From: Torymus aiolomorphi
Lineage: Eukaryota; Arthropoda; Insecta; Hymenoptera; Torymidae
Reading direction: 5' to 3'
Length of the DNA: 64,000 bases
NCBI GenBank assembly: GCA_036365515.1
Contig: CM070873.1
Span: forward strand, 192,316,604 to 192,380,603
Part shown: positions 22,377 to 33,609 of the stretch, piece by piece
How positions within the stretch are numbered: position 1 is the stretch's first letter
Layout of the letters: every line of letters begins with the position of its first letter
Translations under genes and position numbers: made by a program
Notes under the pieces: generated by a model
The model's input: the letters and a program-made list of their open reading frames with translations, nothing else
What the model was told of the DNA's origin: nothing
Database searches by the model: none

Positions 22377-24447
22377 TCACCATTGAACAGTGAGCCATTC
22401 GTGGGTGTTTGTTTTTCTCATTCGCCTTTCAACATTCACAATTTCTGCATCGTCAGTCTCTCGGATAACTTGCCAAATATGACTATCGTGAATGCCATTA
22501 ATCGATCGAACTTTTTCCCATTCCTCGGTCTTTTGAGTGCGAAAATTTTGCAATTCTTCGGTTTTCAAAAGTATAATTCTTATTTTGCTGGTATACTCAC
22601 TGACATATTTTACGAAATCATCAGCATTTTTAATACGTTCGCTGGGTAGTGCAGACAAGTTATGAGTTGTAGCAAAATGTTTTAACAAGCCACCGATGCC
22701 ATCGCACGCACCTTTTCTATGCCCAGTTGCAGAAAAAATCCATGTCGCTTTATGGAATTCTTTTCCCAATTCATAAAATTGAAATCTGTTCTTGAAATGA
22801 CTGGCAGCACCGTCAGATATTATGGTAATATCATTTTTCCCATCTGCAGTTAGTTTCATACACTCATCTGTTATCAATTTCATAGCTGCTAAAGCGAACG
22901 CTGAATCGTGCTTTCTATCGTCACTCACTATGCCAAAACTCGTAGTAATCTTTCCGACATAACACACCGGTGTAAAAATAGAAATTTGTGTATTAGTCCA
23001 GTGATACCCCTGAATGGCATCTTGCTGAATGATGGCCCAATTTTCTGCAAAATCTCCGTGTAGAATTAAATGATTTTTACTCGAAAGTCCATCTTCTTTT
23101 TCTGATTTGATTTCACGTTGCTGGAGCTCTTTCATTCGTCTATGTTTGCTCATTGTATTTGCGCAACTGTTCAGCTCTTTGAGATAAACATCTAATGTGC
23201 AAGTTTTCTTTACAAGATCATTTTTTCCCAAATTGCAGAAGTTATTTCATCAAATAGTAAATCTTCCAAATGAAAATTTTCTTCGGTTATCGTTTTATCT
23301 TTGCAAATTTTACACTCTCGAAGAATACACGAATCATTTTCTATAGAGCAAACAATCATGGATAAGATCTCTTGTTTAAGTGTAAGAAACTCGGATTTAC
23401 TCTTTTTTAACACAATTTTTAGAGCTGTTAGGATAAGTTCGAAATTGGCGCAATAGACACATAAACAGGAATTGTTTAAAGGTTGAATTAATATCCATTT
23501 TGGTCGCAATTGATAAATCTTGGATCTTGAAATAGTAACTTCTGGATTTTGTTTCATAATTAGATCGCAAATTTCCTTGATGCTCCGAGTTAGAAAACGT
23601 TTGATTTTTTTTTCTATAACTCCATTGATTTTAACATTCATCACATCATTTTTTTAGGACTTTGTCGGGAACAGTCCAAATCGTCGTCTAGATAATATCT
23701 TTCAACTAACTCAATAACTTCAGTCTTCACAGGATTTCCAGAATATGGATCGGGCTTTTCGTATAAACCTTTACTTTTTACGAGCTTTTGTGAAGCTCTG
23801 ATCATATAATCTGTAGTTCCTCTTATGTGCAATAAAATATAATTACTTGAGAGACTTGAAGGTACTACAGTCATCAATCGTACTTTTTCTATGAAGGTTA
23901 GATTTTCATTTTCTAACACCAAACTTAAGTTTTCATTCCATTCGTCGTATATCTTGCATTCATTAAACTCTAATTTCTGCCTCGAGACGTTATACAGTTT
24001 CCTAATTTTGCAATCAGTTTCTTCATAAAAAGTATCTAATAATTGCTTGCGCTGGCGATTAACGTAATTTGGCAATGCTGTCGCGTCAATATTTGACGGA
24101 AGCTTGAATGGCGATAGAGACAATTTATTCTTAGTGAGTATTTCATTCACTTCTTCATACAACTCAACACTGCAAATTGAGGTTTGAGAATCTGCCGGCA
24201 TCGTAATGTGAGATTCAGGCGTTTGATTGGATGATGTAGATTCTGTTGGCGTTGACTCTCCTGCTTCTTTAAAAATTTCTTCAGATATTTTCTTGAGTTT
24301 TTCATAGCAAATTCCACACACTTTGGTATATTCTGTTATATCCTTGTTTTTATACTCGTTAGACATCAATAATCCATTTGCTACATCGCCAAGTAATTGA
24401 AATGGCCGCTTACTATCTTCATAAACGTACTTTTTATGAATACTGCC
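22377..24447 (-). pseudogene. orphan transposase-like gene, two single-base frameshifts
   Basis: Three consecutive minus-strand frames form one protein of about 670 residues. The first (about 24447-23641) opens beyond its first ATG at 24369, with PFQLLGDVANGLL upstream, and ends with YMIRASQKLVKSKG and YYLDDDLDCSRQSPKK. The second (23640-23210) has SRSKIYQLRPKW and a CLCVYCANFELILTAL metal-binding-like motif plus a CKIC. The third has LHGDFAENWAIIQQDAIQGY, then IVSDDRKHD and IISDGAASHFKNRFQF. Aspartates in DFAEN and SDGAASHFKN suggest an RNase H-like DDE fold (inference). Uncharacterised relatives with this layout occur in many animals, as I recall. Both frameshifts sit in A runs. Confidence 0.65.
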
Positions 24448-24524
24448 GATATCCGGACACTTCTGAGTTCTCTTGGAACTAAACTTAGTTTAGTTCCAAG
24501 AGAACTCAGAAGTGTCCGGATATC
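24448..24524. repeat. perfect 77-bp palindrome
   Basis: Two exactly complementary 37-base arms flank the 3-base centre TTA. The left arm begins GATATCCGGACACTTCTGAG. It directly abuts the point where the upstream reading of the transposase-like gene stops being recognisable, so it may mark a rearrangement breakpoint or a hairpin element. Confidence 0.95.
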
Positions 24525-25019
24525 TTTTTGCATGTTTGTTGATATGTATCAGTATATGATTGAACGTATTCGAAAAGTTATATAGTCAGGGTTTGTCAGC
24601 GAGAAAAAAGAAATTGGAGTGACTCTTAATTATAGAGTCTCTGCACCAACCCACTCGCAAGTAAAGTTGATGCAAAATATGTTGTAAACGTAAAGTACGT
24701 TCGAGCAAATAAATAAAGCAATAACCAAGGTATAGACAATAAGTAAGTAGTGCAAAAATAACGATTGGCGATTAGGAAAATAGGCAAAATAATATTAGGC
24801 AAAATAATGTGGTAATAATGGGTAGATCGAGTGAGTGCCACAGGCCCCTACTTACACACTCGGGGTGATGTTTTTCATTGAATGTGGCGCGTTTGTGCTC
24901 GCCATCTAGCGGGTACTTAGGGTACTACAATCGTGTATATACTACAATCATCCGTGTATTCTGTACCCTTAATTTCTCACACACAGATGCCAGATTTAAC
25001 TTTAGAACTTGCAGCCAGT

Positions 25020-26076
25020 CCCTGTGTAAAATGTATCGCTGCACATAACGCATATGAGGCTTAAACGTGTAGAAATCGCAATTATATTTGTGAGGGTGTA
25101 TCTTCCGACCGAAGAAAGATGGCACGCTGCCGTTTGGTAGAAAGCTAGCTTATTTGGCCATGAAAAACATATCCAAATTTCACGAAAAAGAAAGGTGGTG
25201 TTTTTGAGAAATTCAATTTTGAAAAAAGGCACTTTTTTCTGTTTTTTCAATTTATCTGAAAAACTATTCAAGTTATTTAAAATCTGAAAAAATCACATGA
25301 AAGCTGGTAAAATTCCGCACAATTTAAAGAAAAAAAAACGTCCCGATACGATAACTTGGGCCAAAACTACGGCCATTTGAAAAAAATGCGAATTTTCATT
25401 TTCAAAATAACGCTTTCATAATCTAATTTTTGATATCGCGCTACAGGGCTCCAAAATTATTTTTTGACAAAAAGAGAAAACACGGGTCTAATGAAATTTA
25501 ATATAGAATATGACCTCAGAGTTTCAAAAAAATCAAAGACTTTAATTTTTTTTGCTCGTTGAATCCATTTAAAATGGGCCGTAAATAAGATATTGCTTCC
25601 TATTAAAAAAATCGAAGTTGACCTTGAAATGACCTTCAAAATGGACCCCAATGTCAAAACGGGAGGTACCACTTGATGACCTTGTTTAATTAGTAAAAAA
25701 ATTTTTTTAAATGTGATTCTAACGAGAGAATAGCGTTAATAAATTAAAATTGGGCGTTGAATATATGTATTTTTAAGGGCGGGTTTTAAACGCTATATAG
25801 ACTCGAAGGAAAAAAATCAGAAACACGTGTCGAATATTTTTTGTTTTTCTTTCGTGTCATATAACCATAATAATTATTTATTACTATTTTCTATCTGATA
25901 CTGATTCGTTTTTAATGCAGAAAATACCTATTTTTATCAATCCGGGGGTGGTTTTAACCCCCTAGACCAGCGAGTTGGCAAAAATAAAAAAACACGTGTC
26001 GAATATTTTTTGATACTCTATTCACCAGCAAAGTTTCATGGTAATCGATGATTCATACCAACCTGCCTCCCCTTGT
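25020..26076 (-). repeat. right terminal inverted repeat, intact
   Basis: The continuous counterpart of the two left halves. Because it is uninterrupted, it proves that 17691-21544 is a later insertion in the left repeat. GACCTTGAAATGACCTT-like self-repeating units occur within it. Confidence 0.88.
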
Positions 26077-26295
26077 GTGTGCCGCCAGGTAATCATAAAT
26101 GCTATTTTAAAGAAAAATCGTGATGCAGCAGCAGACGCAATAAATAGTATTGCCTTTGCGGTACTCAGAGCTATCTCGCCTTCCTTGGCCAGAGACAACG
26201 TTCTTGAGGCACGCGTACTATGAGCTCGAGGCCCGTCCGGGATGAATGGTCGCGGGACAGTGGGATGTTTGGACTCGAAATCTGGCGCGCCGCCA
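26077..26295 (+). pseudogene. LINE ORF1 middle piece
   Basis: An open reading contains ILKKNRDAAADAINSIAFAV and SPSLARDNVLEARVL, then shifts frame to SSRPVRDEWSRDSGMFG. It ends at the border of the large foldback at 26296. It precedes the C-terminal ORF1 piece at 35377. Confidence 0.5.
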
Positions 26296-26534
26296 CACAG
26301 TGGGCCCAAACTGCTTTTTTTTCAAAATAAAATATCTCAGCGTAGAATCAACCTATTTTTAATTTTTTTTTTTTTAAATGTAAGTAATGAGTTATAGTTT
26401 TAGGGAAAACTATAGAAAATTGCGGCATAAAATTTTTTAACCGGCAAATTTGATAATTATGCTGTTTTTCGAGATAAAGGAAAAACTGAGATATTGATGA
26501 TATTGACAAAATTTTCGATAAACAGTATAACATT

Positions 26535-26543
26535 ACGTATACA

Positions 26544-26578
<35 letters not shown>

Positions 26579-26600
26579 GCGCACACACACACACACATCG
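26535..26600. repeat. (ACGC)n/(AC)n microsatellite in the left arm
   Basis: Tandem ACGC units grading into AC. The right arm has the complementary GTGCGTGC tract at 29365-29445, so the microsatellite belongs to the element. Confidence 0.9.
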
Positions 26601-26766
26601 ATATGGACATTTCCTAAAAATAGTTTATTTCGATTCCATATTTGCAAAACAACATTCCTAGCATGTTTTCAAAACATTTTTTTTACTATCACAAAGTTTT
26701 CTCTAGGAAAAAGCAATAAGTATTCGTGATATTGAAAAATTTTACTTTTTCGATAATGGGTATATA

Positions 26767-26868
26767 GTATACTATTTTTCGCCATACCCGGGCCGAAAAC
26801 ACCAGATTCCCGTTTTTGAGCCGGGCGGGAATGTGGTACTTTCGGCCAGGGTGTGGCGAAAAAGTTAT
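26767..26868. mobile_element. small MITE with CGCCATACCC/GGTGTGGCG arms
   Basis: It reads inward from TATACTATTTTTCGCCATAC, with inverted counterpart CAGGGTGTGGCGAAAAAG. The matching position in the right arm (about 29195-29205) lacks it and reads GGGTATAAAGTTATTT, which gives the empty site. A related copy is at 51008-51108. The 26930-27370 stretch that follows is AT-rich, with nothing recognised. Confidence 0.75.
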
Positions 26869-27453
26869 TACACGCATGCGCACACACACGCATAGACACA
26901 CTCATACAACCCGCACATACCCGACGAAAATATTCTTGAGTCAAATTTTAGCCCTCTATAATTGCCATAGAAACTGAGATATTGCTATTCAAAATTTGAA
27001 AAATGTTTTTTTGCTGTATTTTACCAATTTTCAAATGCTTCAAGAAGTGAATTTTCCATCTTTTTTGAAGCTTTAAATTGATTTTTTTTGTCAATTAAGA
27101 GCTTTTCAAGTGAACGCATAAACCAAATTTTTCGTCTTGGAAAGACGAAATTATACATTTTGATAACGTAAAATCGATCAAAAATTCATGGACATACGTG
27201 ACGTTAAACTTGGCGATTTTTCGTAAAAATCGCATTTATTGCACTTTTGCAAACACTTTGCACTTTTGGAATTAATTACGATGAAGTCCGAAAAAATTTG
27301 AAGTCCTCAATTGTCTAAGCAAAAACCAAAAAAATAAGCATATTATGTTGAGTGGCACCCTCCATGTTTAATAATTTAAATGTTGTGAGGATCCTCGTGA
27401 GGGCCAATTCCCAGAAATAAATTTGAAAACAATCTTGAATACTAGATTGCAAC

Positions 27454-27484
27454 GTTTCGTCAGGAAGTTCCCTGACCTCTTCAG
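27454..27484 (-). ncRNA. hammerhead-ribozyme-like core
   Basis: The minus strand reads CTGAAGA, then GGTCAGG, a GAACTT loop, CCTGAC and GAAAC. This matches a hammerhead core: CUGANGA, helix II and GAAA. Hammerheads are known in Penelope elements, where they process the transcript. I did not model helices I and III. In the inverted second copy (28827-28857) the first box reads CGGAAGA and is probably dead. Confidence 0.55.
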
Positions 27485-27681
27485 GCTTTATTAAAAATAT
27501 ATAGAGTTAAAACACATACAAAAATAAAAATAAAAAACTAGTCAAATAAATTAAACACAATCTATGCAAAAACCTTTACCTATAAATAGCTACGTCGATA
27601 CTGGTAAGATACCAGTAGAGTCGAGATGGTATGCAGAACATAATGCACGCTTCGCTGGGGTTTATATATAATCACGCTTGT

Positions 27682-28445
27682 TTACCTTTTTAAATGTAAC
27701 GTTCTTAACAGCTTTTTGTATATATTATTCAAATTTTGTGTATCTTCTATTCTATTGATAGTGTTATGATTTAAATTAATATGTAACATTTCGGAAATAA
27801 TTCGTTTCGTGTAATTGTTTTCCCTATCTAAAATTTGGATGTTTTTCCAGTCAACGATGTGTTTCATAGTTCTTTGGTGTGTTGCTATCACTGATTTGTT
27901 ATTCTTATCTCTTTCATGTTCTTTAATCCTATTTTTTAACATTCGCTTAGTTTCGCCAATATAAGTTGATGTACAAGACATACAATTTATCTTATAGACT
28001 ACGCCACATGTTTCTGATTTTTCTATTTTATCCTTTCCTAATTTAATTATATTGTTCAATTTTTTGTTGATCAAAGGTACTGTGCGGATGTTATATTTGT
28101 TTAAAATATACGAACATTTTTTATAAAAGGTATTATTATATGGAATGGAGATTGTAGTTAGTGGACGGTTCTCATTAGTAGTCTTTTTATTGTGATATTT
28201 GAGTTTTCGAAGTCTATTTCGTATGTGTATGTTTATAAATTCGGAAGGATAATCGTTACATAAGAGAAGTTCTGTAATTTTGTGTATATTCGCGTCATGA
28301 AAACAAGTATCGGATAAAAGAATTGCTCTATCCACCAGGTTCGCAACGATGTTTATTTTTTGTTGTATGGTGTGGTTAGAATTATAATTTAACAGTCTCG
28401 ATGATGCTGTTGTTTTTTGATACCAGTTAGTCAAAATTTGATTGT
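27682..28445 (-). pseudogene. Penelope C-terminal fragment with GIY-YIG endonuclease
   Basis: The reading contains LNYNSNHTIQQKINIVANLV and NDYPSEFINIHIRNRL. The nuclease domain follows, with CGVVYKINCMSCTSTYIGET and RMLKNRIKEHERDKNN, the Y-Y-I-G and R...E..H signature. The enzyme nicks the target during insertion. The start lies in the junction with the inverted copy, so no reverse transcriptase precedes it. The same C-terminus recurs on the plus strand at 28450-28627. Confidence 0.85.
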
Positions 28446-28994
28446 TTGACATCGTTGACTGGAAAAACATCCAAATTTTAGATAGGGAAAACAATTACAC
28501 GAAACGAATTATTTCCGAAATGTTACATATTAATTTAAATCATAACACTATCAATAGAATAGAAGATACACAAAATTTGAATAATATATACAAAAAGCTG
28601 TTAAGAACGTTACATTTAAAAAGGTAAACAAGCGTGATTATATATAAACCCCAGCGAAGCGTGCATTATGTTCTGCATACCATCTCGACTTTACTGGTAT
28701 CTTACCAGTATCGACGTAGCTATTTATAGGTAAAGGTTTTTGCATAGATTGTGTTTAATTTATTTGACTAGTTTTTTATTTTTATTTTTGTATGTGTTTT
28801 AACTTTATATATTTTTAATAAAGCCGGAAGAGGTCAGGGAACTTCCTGACGAAACGTTGCAATCTAGTATTCAAGATTGTTTTCAAATTTATTTCTGGGA
28901 ATTGGCCCTCACGAGGATCCTCACAACATTTAAATCAAAAAAATAAGCCTTATCCGGTTAGAATCGGTTGAGTAGATCATGAAAGATCAGTATG

Positions 28995-29132
<138 letters not shown>

Positions 29133-30144
29133 ATATGTGCGTGTGTGTATGAGTGTACTTGTGTGTGTGTATGCACGTGCATGGAAATAACTTTATACCC
29201 TTTATCGAAAAAGTAAGATTTTTCAATATCACGAATACTTATTGCTTTTTCCTAGAGAAAACTTTGTGATAGTAAAAAAAATGTTTTGAAAACATGCTAG
29301 GAATGTTGTTTTGCAAATTTGGAATTGAAATAAACTATTTTTAGGAAATGTCCATATCGATGTGTGTCTGTGTGTGTGTGTGTTCGTGTGTGTGCGCGCG
29401 TGCGTGCGTTCGTGCGTGCGTGCGTGCGTGTGTTCGTGCGTGTATACGTAATGTTATACTGTTTATCGAAAATTTTGTCAATATCATCAATGCCTCAGTT
29501 GTTCCTTTATCTGGAAAAACCGCGTATTTATCAAATTTGCCGGTTAAAAAATGTTATGCCGCAAATTTCTATAGTTTTCCCTAAAACTATAACTCATTAG
29601 GGTAAGTGTGCCAGTTACTGTGCCCCTTAAGACGATGTCCGTAGTATTTAATCAATTACTATTTTTTTTTTCAATTTTTAATCATCTTAAGACCTTTATA
29701 TGATAATTATATATTCTGCGAGCAGAATAAACACCTTTTTAATACAATATTATGTAAGGAATATTAAATAATTAATAAAATAACAGCATAAGCCTTTGCA
29801 TCAGTTACTGTATCATTAATTTAGTTACTGTGTGTCAGTTAGTGTACATTGTTTTAATTACTGTGTGTCACTTAGTGTATATTGTTTTAATTACTGTGTG
29901 TCAGTTAGTGTACATTGTTTTAATTACTGTGTCACATAGTGTACAGTGTTTTAATTACTGTGCCTTAGATTCTGACCCTGTATTTAATCCTGTGTCTTTT
30001 TTCTCACTCATCTGCATCTGCATAAACTATATAAAATATATTTAAACATGAAATTTATTTTTTTTATTATATTTGGTAGACTCCCTGCTGGAAATCATTC
30101 ATTTCTCTCCCACTGGTGAAACGATTTTTCTAACTTTTTCTAGT

Positions 30145-31124
30145 TGTTTGGGAATTCAGTAATTTGAATTCCCGCGGTTACGCTCAGCTCGGTACGACTC
30201 ACGGCGCTGCCACGGCGCGGCAGCACCTCGCGGCCTCTCGGCGGAACAGCCGAGACACTACACTGATTCACAAGGTGAATTCGCGCTGTTTCGGTCTCTC
30301 TCGCTCTCTCACATGCAAATGTGAGAGAGATTGTGATTTGATTCGCGAAGTGAATCGTGAAGGCCAAGAAGACGGAAGCGTTCAAGGCCTCGCTCTCTCT
30401 GAATTCAGCCGTGCCACGAGGAGCATCTCTCTCCACTGCGCACCTGAAAATCTCATCGGTATCTCTCAACGGATTTCACTGGCTCAAATCGACACTGGAT
30501 CAACTCACCACAGGCTCTACTCAATCTCTCACTGGAAACTCGCATCACCCTTCACTCACGCAATACTCTCAAGGTGCAAAGACGATTAGTACAATCGACT
30601 CTATTGCAAGGTAAAATCTCTCACAATACTAGAGGTTATGTTGCCAACCACGTGTTGGCACCGGCGGCAAGTGTAACAGTGAACATGTATGAATTAGAAA
30701 AACTCAAGGCAGCAATTCAATTATAATTGTTTGCCATTGCTCATTTTAACAGCTTCATTGTGTGTGAGCCCAGGAGGGAGTGTCAGGAAATACTCAAGCG
30801 ACTATCAACGGACAATCTCATTTCAGTTGCAGACAGACTCAAAACTCACAGGTTGGTTGTCTCTAGTAAGAGATTACTACTCCATTATTGATGTGCACTC
30901 ATAGTTTGGAATTGCGGACACACTACTCAAATACAAATCATTAACCTCAGTGTAATTTAAACTCCTTTTTCAATTTATGTTAATTTTCAACGAATTTGTA
31001 ATTAATTTAAGAAGTGACTTTTGTGAATATAGTTTCTATTTTCAATGTACTTCTGTGTGTGACTTAAATTTATTTTAACACCCGCAGCATGTTTACTCAC
31101 GTATAATTAAGGCTTACTCAAACA
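30145..31124 (+). repeat. BEL 5' LTR (980 bp)
   Basis: It is bounded by TGTTTGGGAATTCAG and GGCTTACTCAAACA. Compared with the 3' LTR it has a few substitutions and net three extra bases near 30420 and 30575. An inverted AATTCAGTAATTTGAATT sits near its start. Confidence 0.95.
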
Positions 31125-31215
31125 TTTTGGTCCTTCGAGCCGGATTTACATGCTGTGGTGTGACTCGAGCCAGTGAATAAACACTCATTATGGAATTTAC
31201 TCACAGATTATCATC

Positions 31216-31287
31216 ATGGCACACTCAAACAAGGATGAACTCAAGGAGTTGGAACTAGAACAACGCTGCCACCTCACCAGGAAATGA
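31216..31287 (+). pseudogene. BEL gag, first codons only
   Basis: ATG followed by AHSNKDELKELELEQRCHLT and a stop shortly after. This is the expected gag start position after the primer-binding site. The remainder is deleted, and the sequence joins directly to mid-pol. Confidence 0.5.
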
Positions 31288-32336
31288 TAACAAAACGGAT
31301 TATACTTTCTGAAGTATCTCAATTATACGATCCCATTGGAATTATATCACCGGTTATAATCACATCAAAAATCCTCCTGCAAGAACTGTGGCTACACAAG
31401 CTGTCTTGGGACGAATCTCTGCCAAACTCAATCGTGAAGAAATGGCTGCACATCCGAGAAGATCTCAGTCACCTGAAGACAATCGCCTTACCCAGGTGGT
31501 TAGGAATTCAGGAAAACTCAATTGTAGAACTTCATGGCTTCTCGGATGCTTCACAACAAGCAATGGCTGCAGTTCTTTACATTAAATCTACAACACCAAA
31601 CTCTCACTCAACATCATCATTTCTCATCTCTAAAACAAAGGTGGCACCACTCAAACGACTGTCAATCCCACGATTGGAATTGGGAGCGGCAGTTTTACTC
31701 ACTAAGTTGGCAAAACACATTTTGGAAAACTCACGATTGCCAATTTCACACATTCATCTGTGGACAGATGCTAAGGTAGCACTCACATGGATACGCTCAC
31801 ACCCCTCAAAATGGAAGGACTTTGTTGGAAATAGAGTTGCCTTAATTCAAGAACTCATTCCAACAGCACAATGGAGACATGTGCCTGGAGCAGACAATCC
31901 AGCGGATTGTGCCTCGCGCGGGTTACTCACTTCACAACTCAGAGAGCATTACTTATGGTGGCATGGACCAAGTTGGCTCTGCCAGGAAGAATCAGCTTGG
32001 CCTTCTCAAGCAACCTCTATCCAAGAAACCAACCTTCCAGAAATAAGGGCTAAGGTCACACTCACCGCAGCCAAGTCAAACTCAAGCAAATTGTGGGACA
32101 TCATCGATCATTACTCATCACTCACTCAACTCATAAGAATAACTGGATGGGTAATGCTCGCATGTGATCGATTTAAGGCTAAAGGAAAAACTCACCATGA
32201 ATCGAAACTCACGACTGATTTACTCAAAAGGGCAAAACTCTTCTGGGTCAAGAACATTCAGCAGGTTCACTTACAATCAGAACTTGTTATGCTGAAAATT
32301 CTCAAGTCCCAAGAAACCATGTATTCAACCGATTGA
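31284..32336 (+). pseudogene. BEL pol fragment: RNase H region
   Basis: The reading starts in the thumb/connection part (SEVSQLYDPIGIISPVI), typical of BEL/Pao pol. It continues through an RNase H-like domain with GFSDASQQAMAAVLYI, LSIPRLELGAAVLLTKLAKH and HLWTDAKVALTWI, and RHVPGADNPADCASRGL. The aspartates in SDAS and TDAK are in place. The first methionine is arbitrary because the upstream pol is deleted. It ends at a frameshift near 32300, after which the next frame continues the protein. Confidence 0.85.
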
Positions 32337-33580
32337 CTGCCTACATAGACTCAACAGGAATTGTTCGAGTAGGAGGGCGGCTTCAAAAAACTCAACTCGA
32401 TCATCACTCAAAACACCCAGCAATTATACCACGGAGCAGTCAACTCACCACACTGATCATTCGGAACGCTCATCTCTCAACTCTGCACGGTGGCGCTCAA
32501 CTCACTCTGGCACACACTCGGCAGGAATTTTGGATAATCGGAGGCAGAGCACCGGTCAAGTCACATATTTTAAAGTGTGTGACTTGTGCAAGGTATCGGG
32601 CTCAACGGGCTCAGCAACTCATGGGGCAATTACCCATGGCCAGGGTCACCCCATCACCACCTTTCACTCACACTGGGATCGATTACGCCGGGCCAATCAC
32701 CATTAACTCATGGAAACGTCGTGGATCCAAAACATACAAGGGCTGGATTTGTATCTTTGTGTGCTTTTCAACGTCAGCTGTTCACCTAGAACTGGTCAGT
32801 GACTACTCAACGGACGGATTCTTAGCGGCATACAGACGGTTCACCTCAAGGAGAGGGATACCCTCCAAACTATACTCAGACTGTGGAACGAACTTCATCG
32901 GAGCAGCAAGGGAACTGAAGACTCTATTTTCTCAACACCAACATGAAAACTCAATCTTGTACAACTCACTAGCGAACGAGGGAACCCAATGGATATTCAA
33001 CCCACCTGCTGCACCTCATATGGGAGGCAAGTGGGAAGCAGTAGTGAAATCAGTCAAATTTCACCTGCGACGGACCATTGGGGACACTCAACTCACCTTT
33101 GAAGCTTCAGCTACCTTGCTCACTCAAATAGAAGCATTACTCAACTCAAGGCCGCTAGAACCACTCAGTGAAGACCCAGAAGACATAAATGCACTCACAC
33201 CCGGACACTTTCTCATCGGCAAGGCATTGAACTCAGTGCCTGAACCAAGCTTACTCACCTTCAAGGAATCAAGGCTTTCCAAATGGCAACTCATTCAACG
33301 GATCACTCAGCAATTTTGGAAGCATTGGTCAACTCAATACCTTCAACGGCTTCAATCAATTTCAAAATGGCATCATCCCTCTCATGAGATAAAAGTGGGT
33401 TCCATGGTACTACTCACGGATGAACACTCACCCCCAAGCAAATGGCCACTCGCAAGAGTCACTCAACTTCACTCTGGAACTGACAATCTCACCAGAGTTG
33501 TAACAATAAAGACGGCCACCACTCAACTCACCCGCCCAATTGCAAAACTCGCCATCTTGCCAGTGCCAATCGGAATTTAA
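32333..33580 (+). pseudogene. BEL pol fragment: integrase
   Basis: The frame actually opens before 32333. It contains the link motif GIVRVGGRL, a zinc-binding region (HLSTLHGGAQLTLAHTRQEF, CVTCARYRAQ) and the integrase core. The core shows THTGIDYAGPITINSW (first D), LYSDCGTNFIGAARELK (second D) and PHMGGKWEAVVKSVK (glutamate side). The C-terminal SMVLLTDEHSPPSKWPLARV motif marks the end of BEL pol. All catalytic residues are visible and no stop occurs in this half. Confidence 0.88.
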
Positions 33581-33609
33581 ATCAACCTGGCGGTTGATGG
33601 CGGGCGGAA

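Larger units (their letters stand above)
17201..26076 (-). mobile_element. large TIR element (about 1-kb inverted repeats) with an orphan transposase-like gene
   Basis: The ends are ACAAGGGGAGGCAGGTTGGT on the left and the same sequence in reverse complement on the right (26076). The right repeat runs uninterrupted from about 25020 to 26076. The left one is split into 17201-17690 and 21545-22105 by unrelated DNA. The unique centre (22106-25020) carries one minus-strand gene with a transposase-like product. Without the insertion the element would be about 5 kb. I found no clear target duplication. It lies in the LINE remnant. The superfamily is unknown to me. Confidence 0.75.
27370..28937 (-). 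mobile_element. Penelope-like retroelement, inverted double copy
   Basis: One minus-strand copy (about 27370-28450) encodes the C-terminal nuclease region. A shorter plus-strand copy (about 28450-28937) of the same 3' part lies head to head with it. Both outer ends carry ATTTAAATGTTGTGAGGATC in opposite orientation, and the two copies are nearly identical, so the event is recent. Inverted, partial tandem copies are typical of Penelope elements. The reverse transcriptase portion is missing. Confidence 0.85.

Noticed and set aside
27682..28445. A free-standing GIY-YIG homing endonuclease
   Set aside because: The flanks and the inverted partial copy are those of a Penelope element, whose C-terminus is this nuclease.
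30140..30614. Open frames inside the BEL LTR
   Set aside because: The same frames occur in the second LTR; LTRs are non-coding here and the frames show no known domain.
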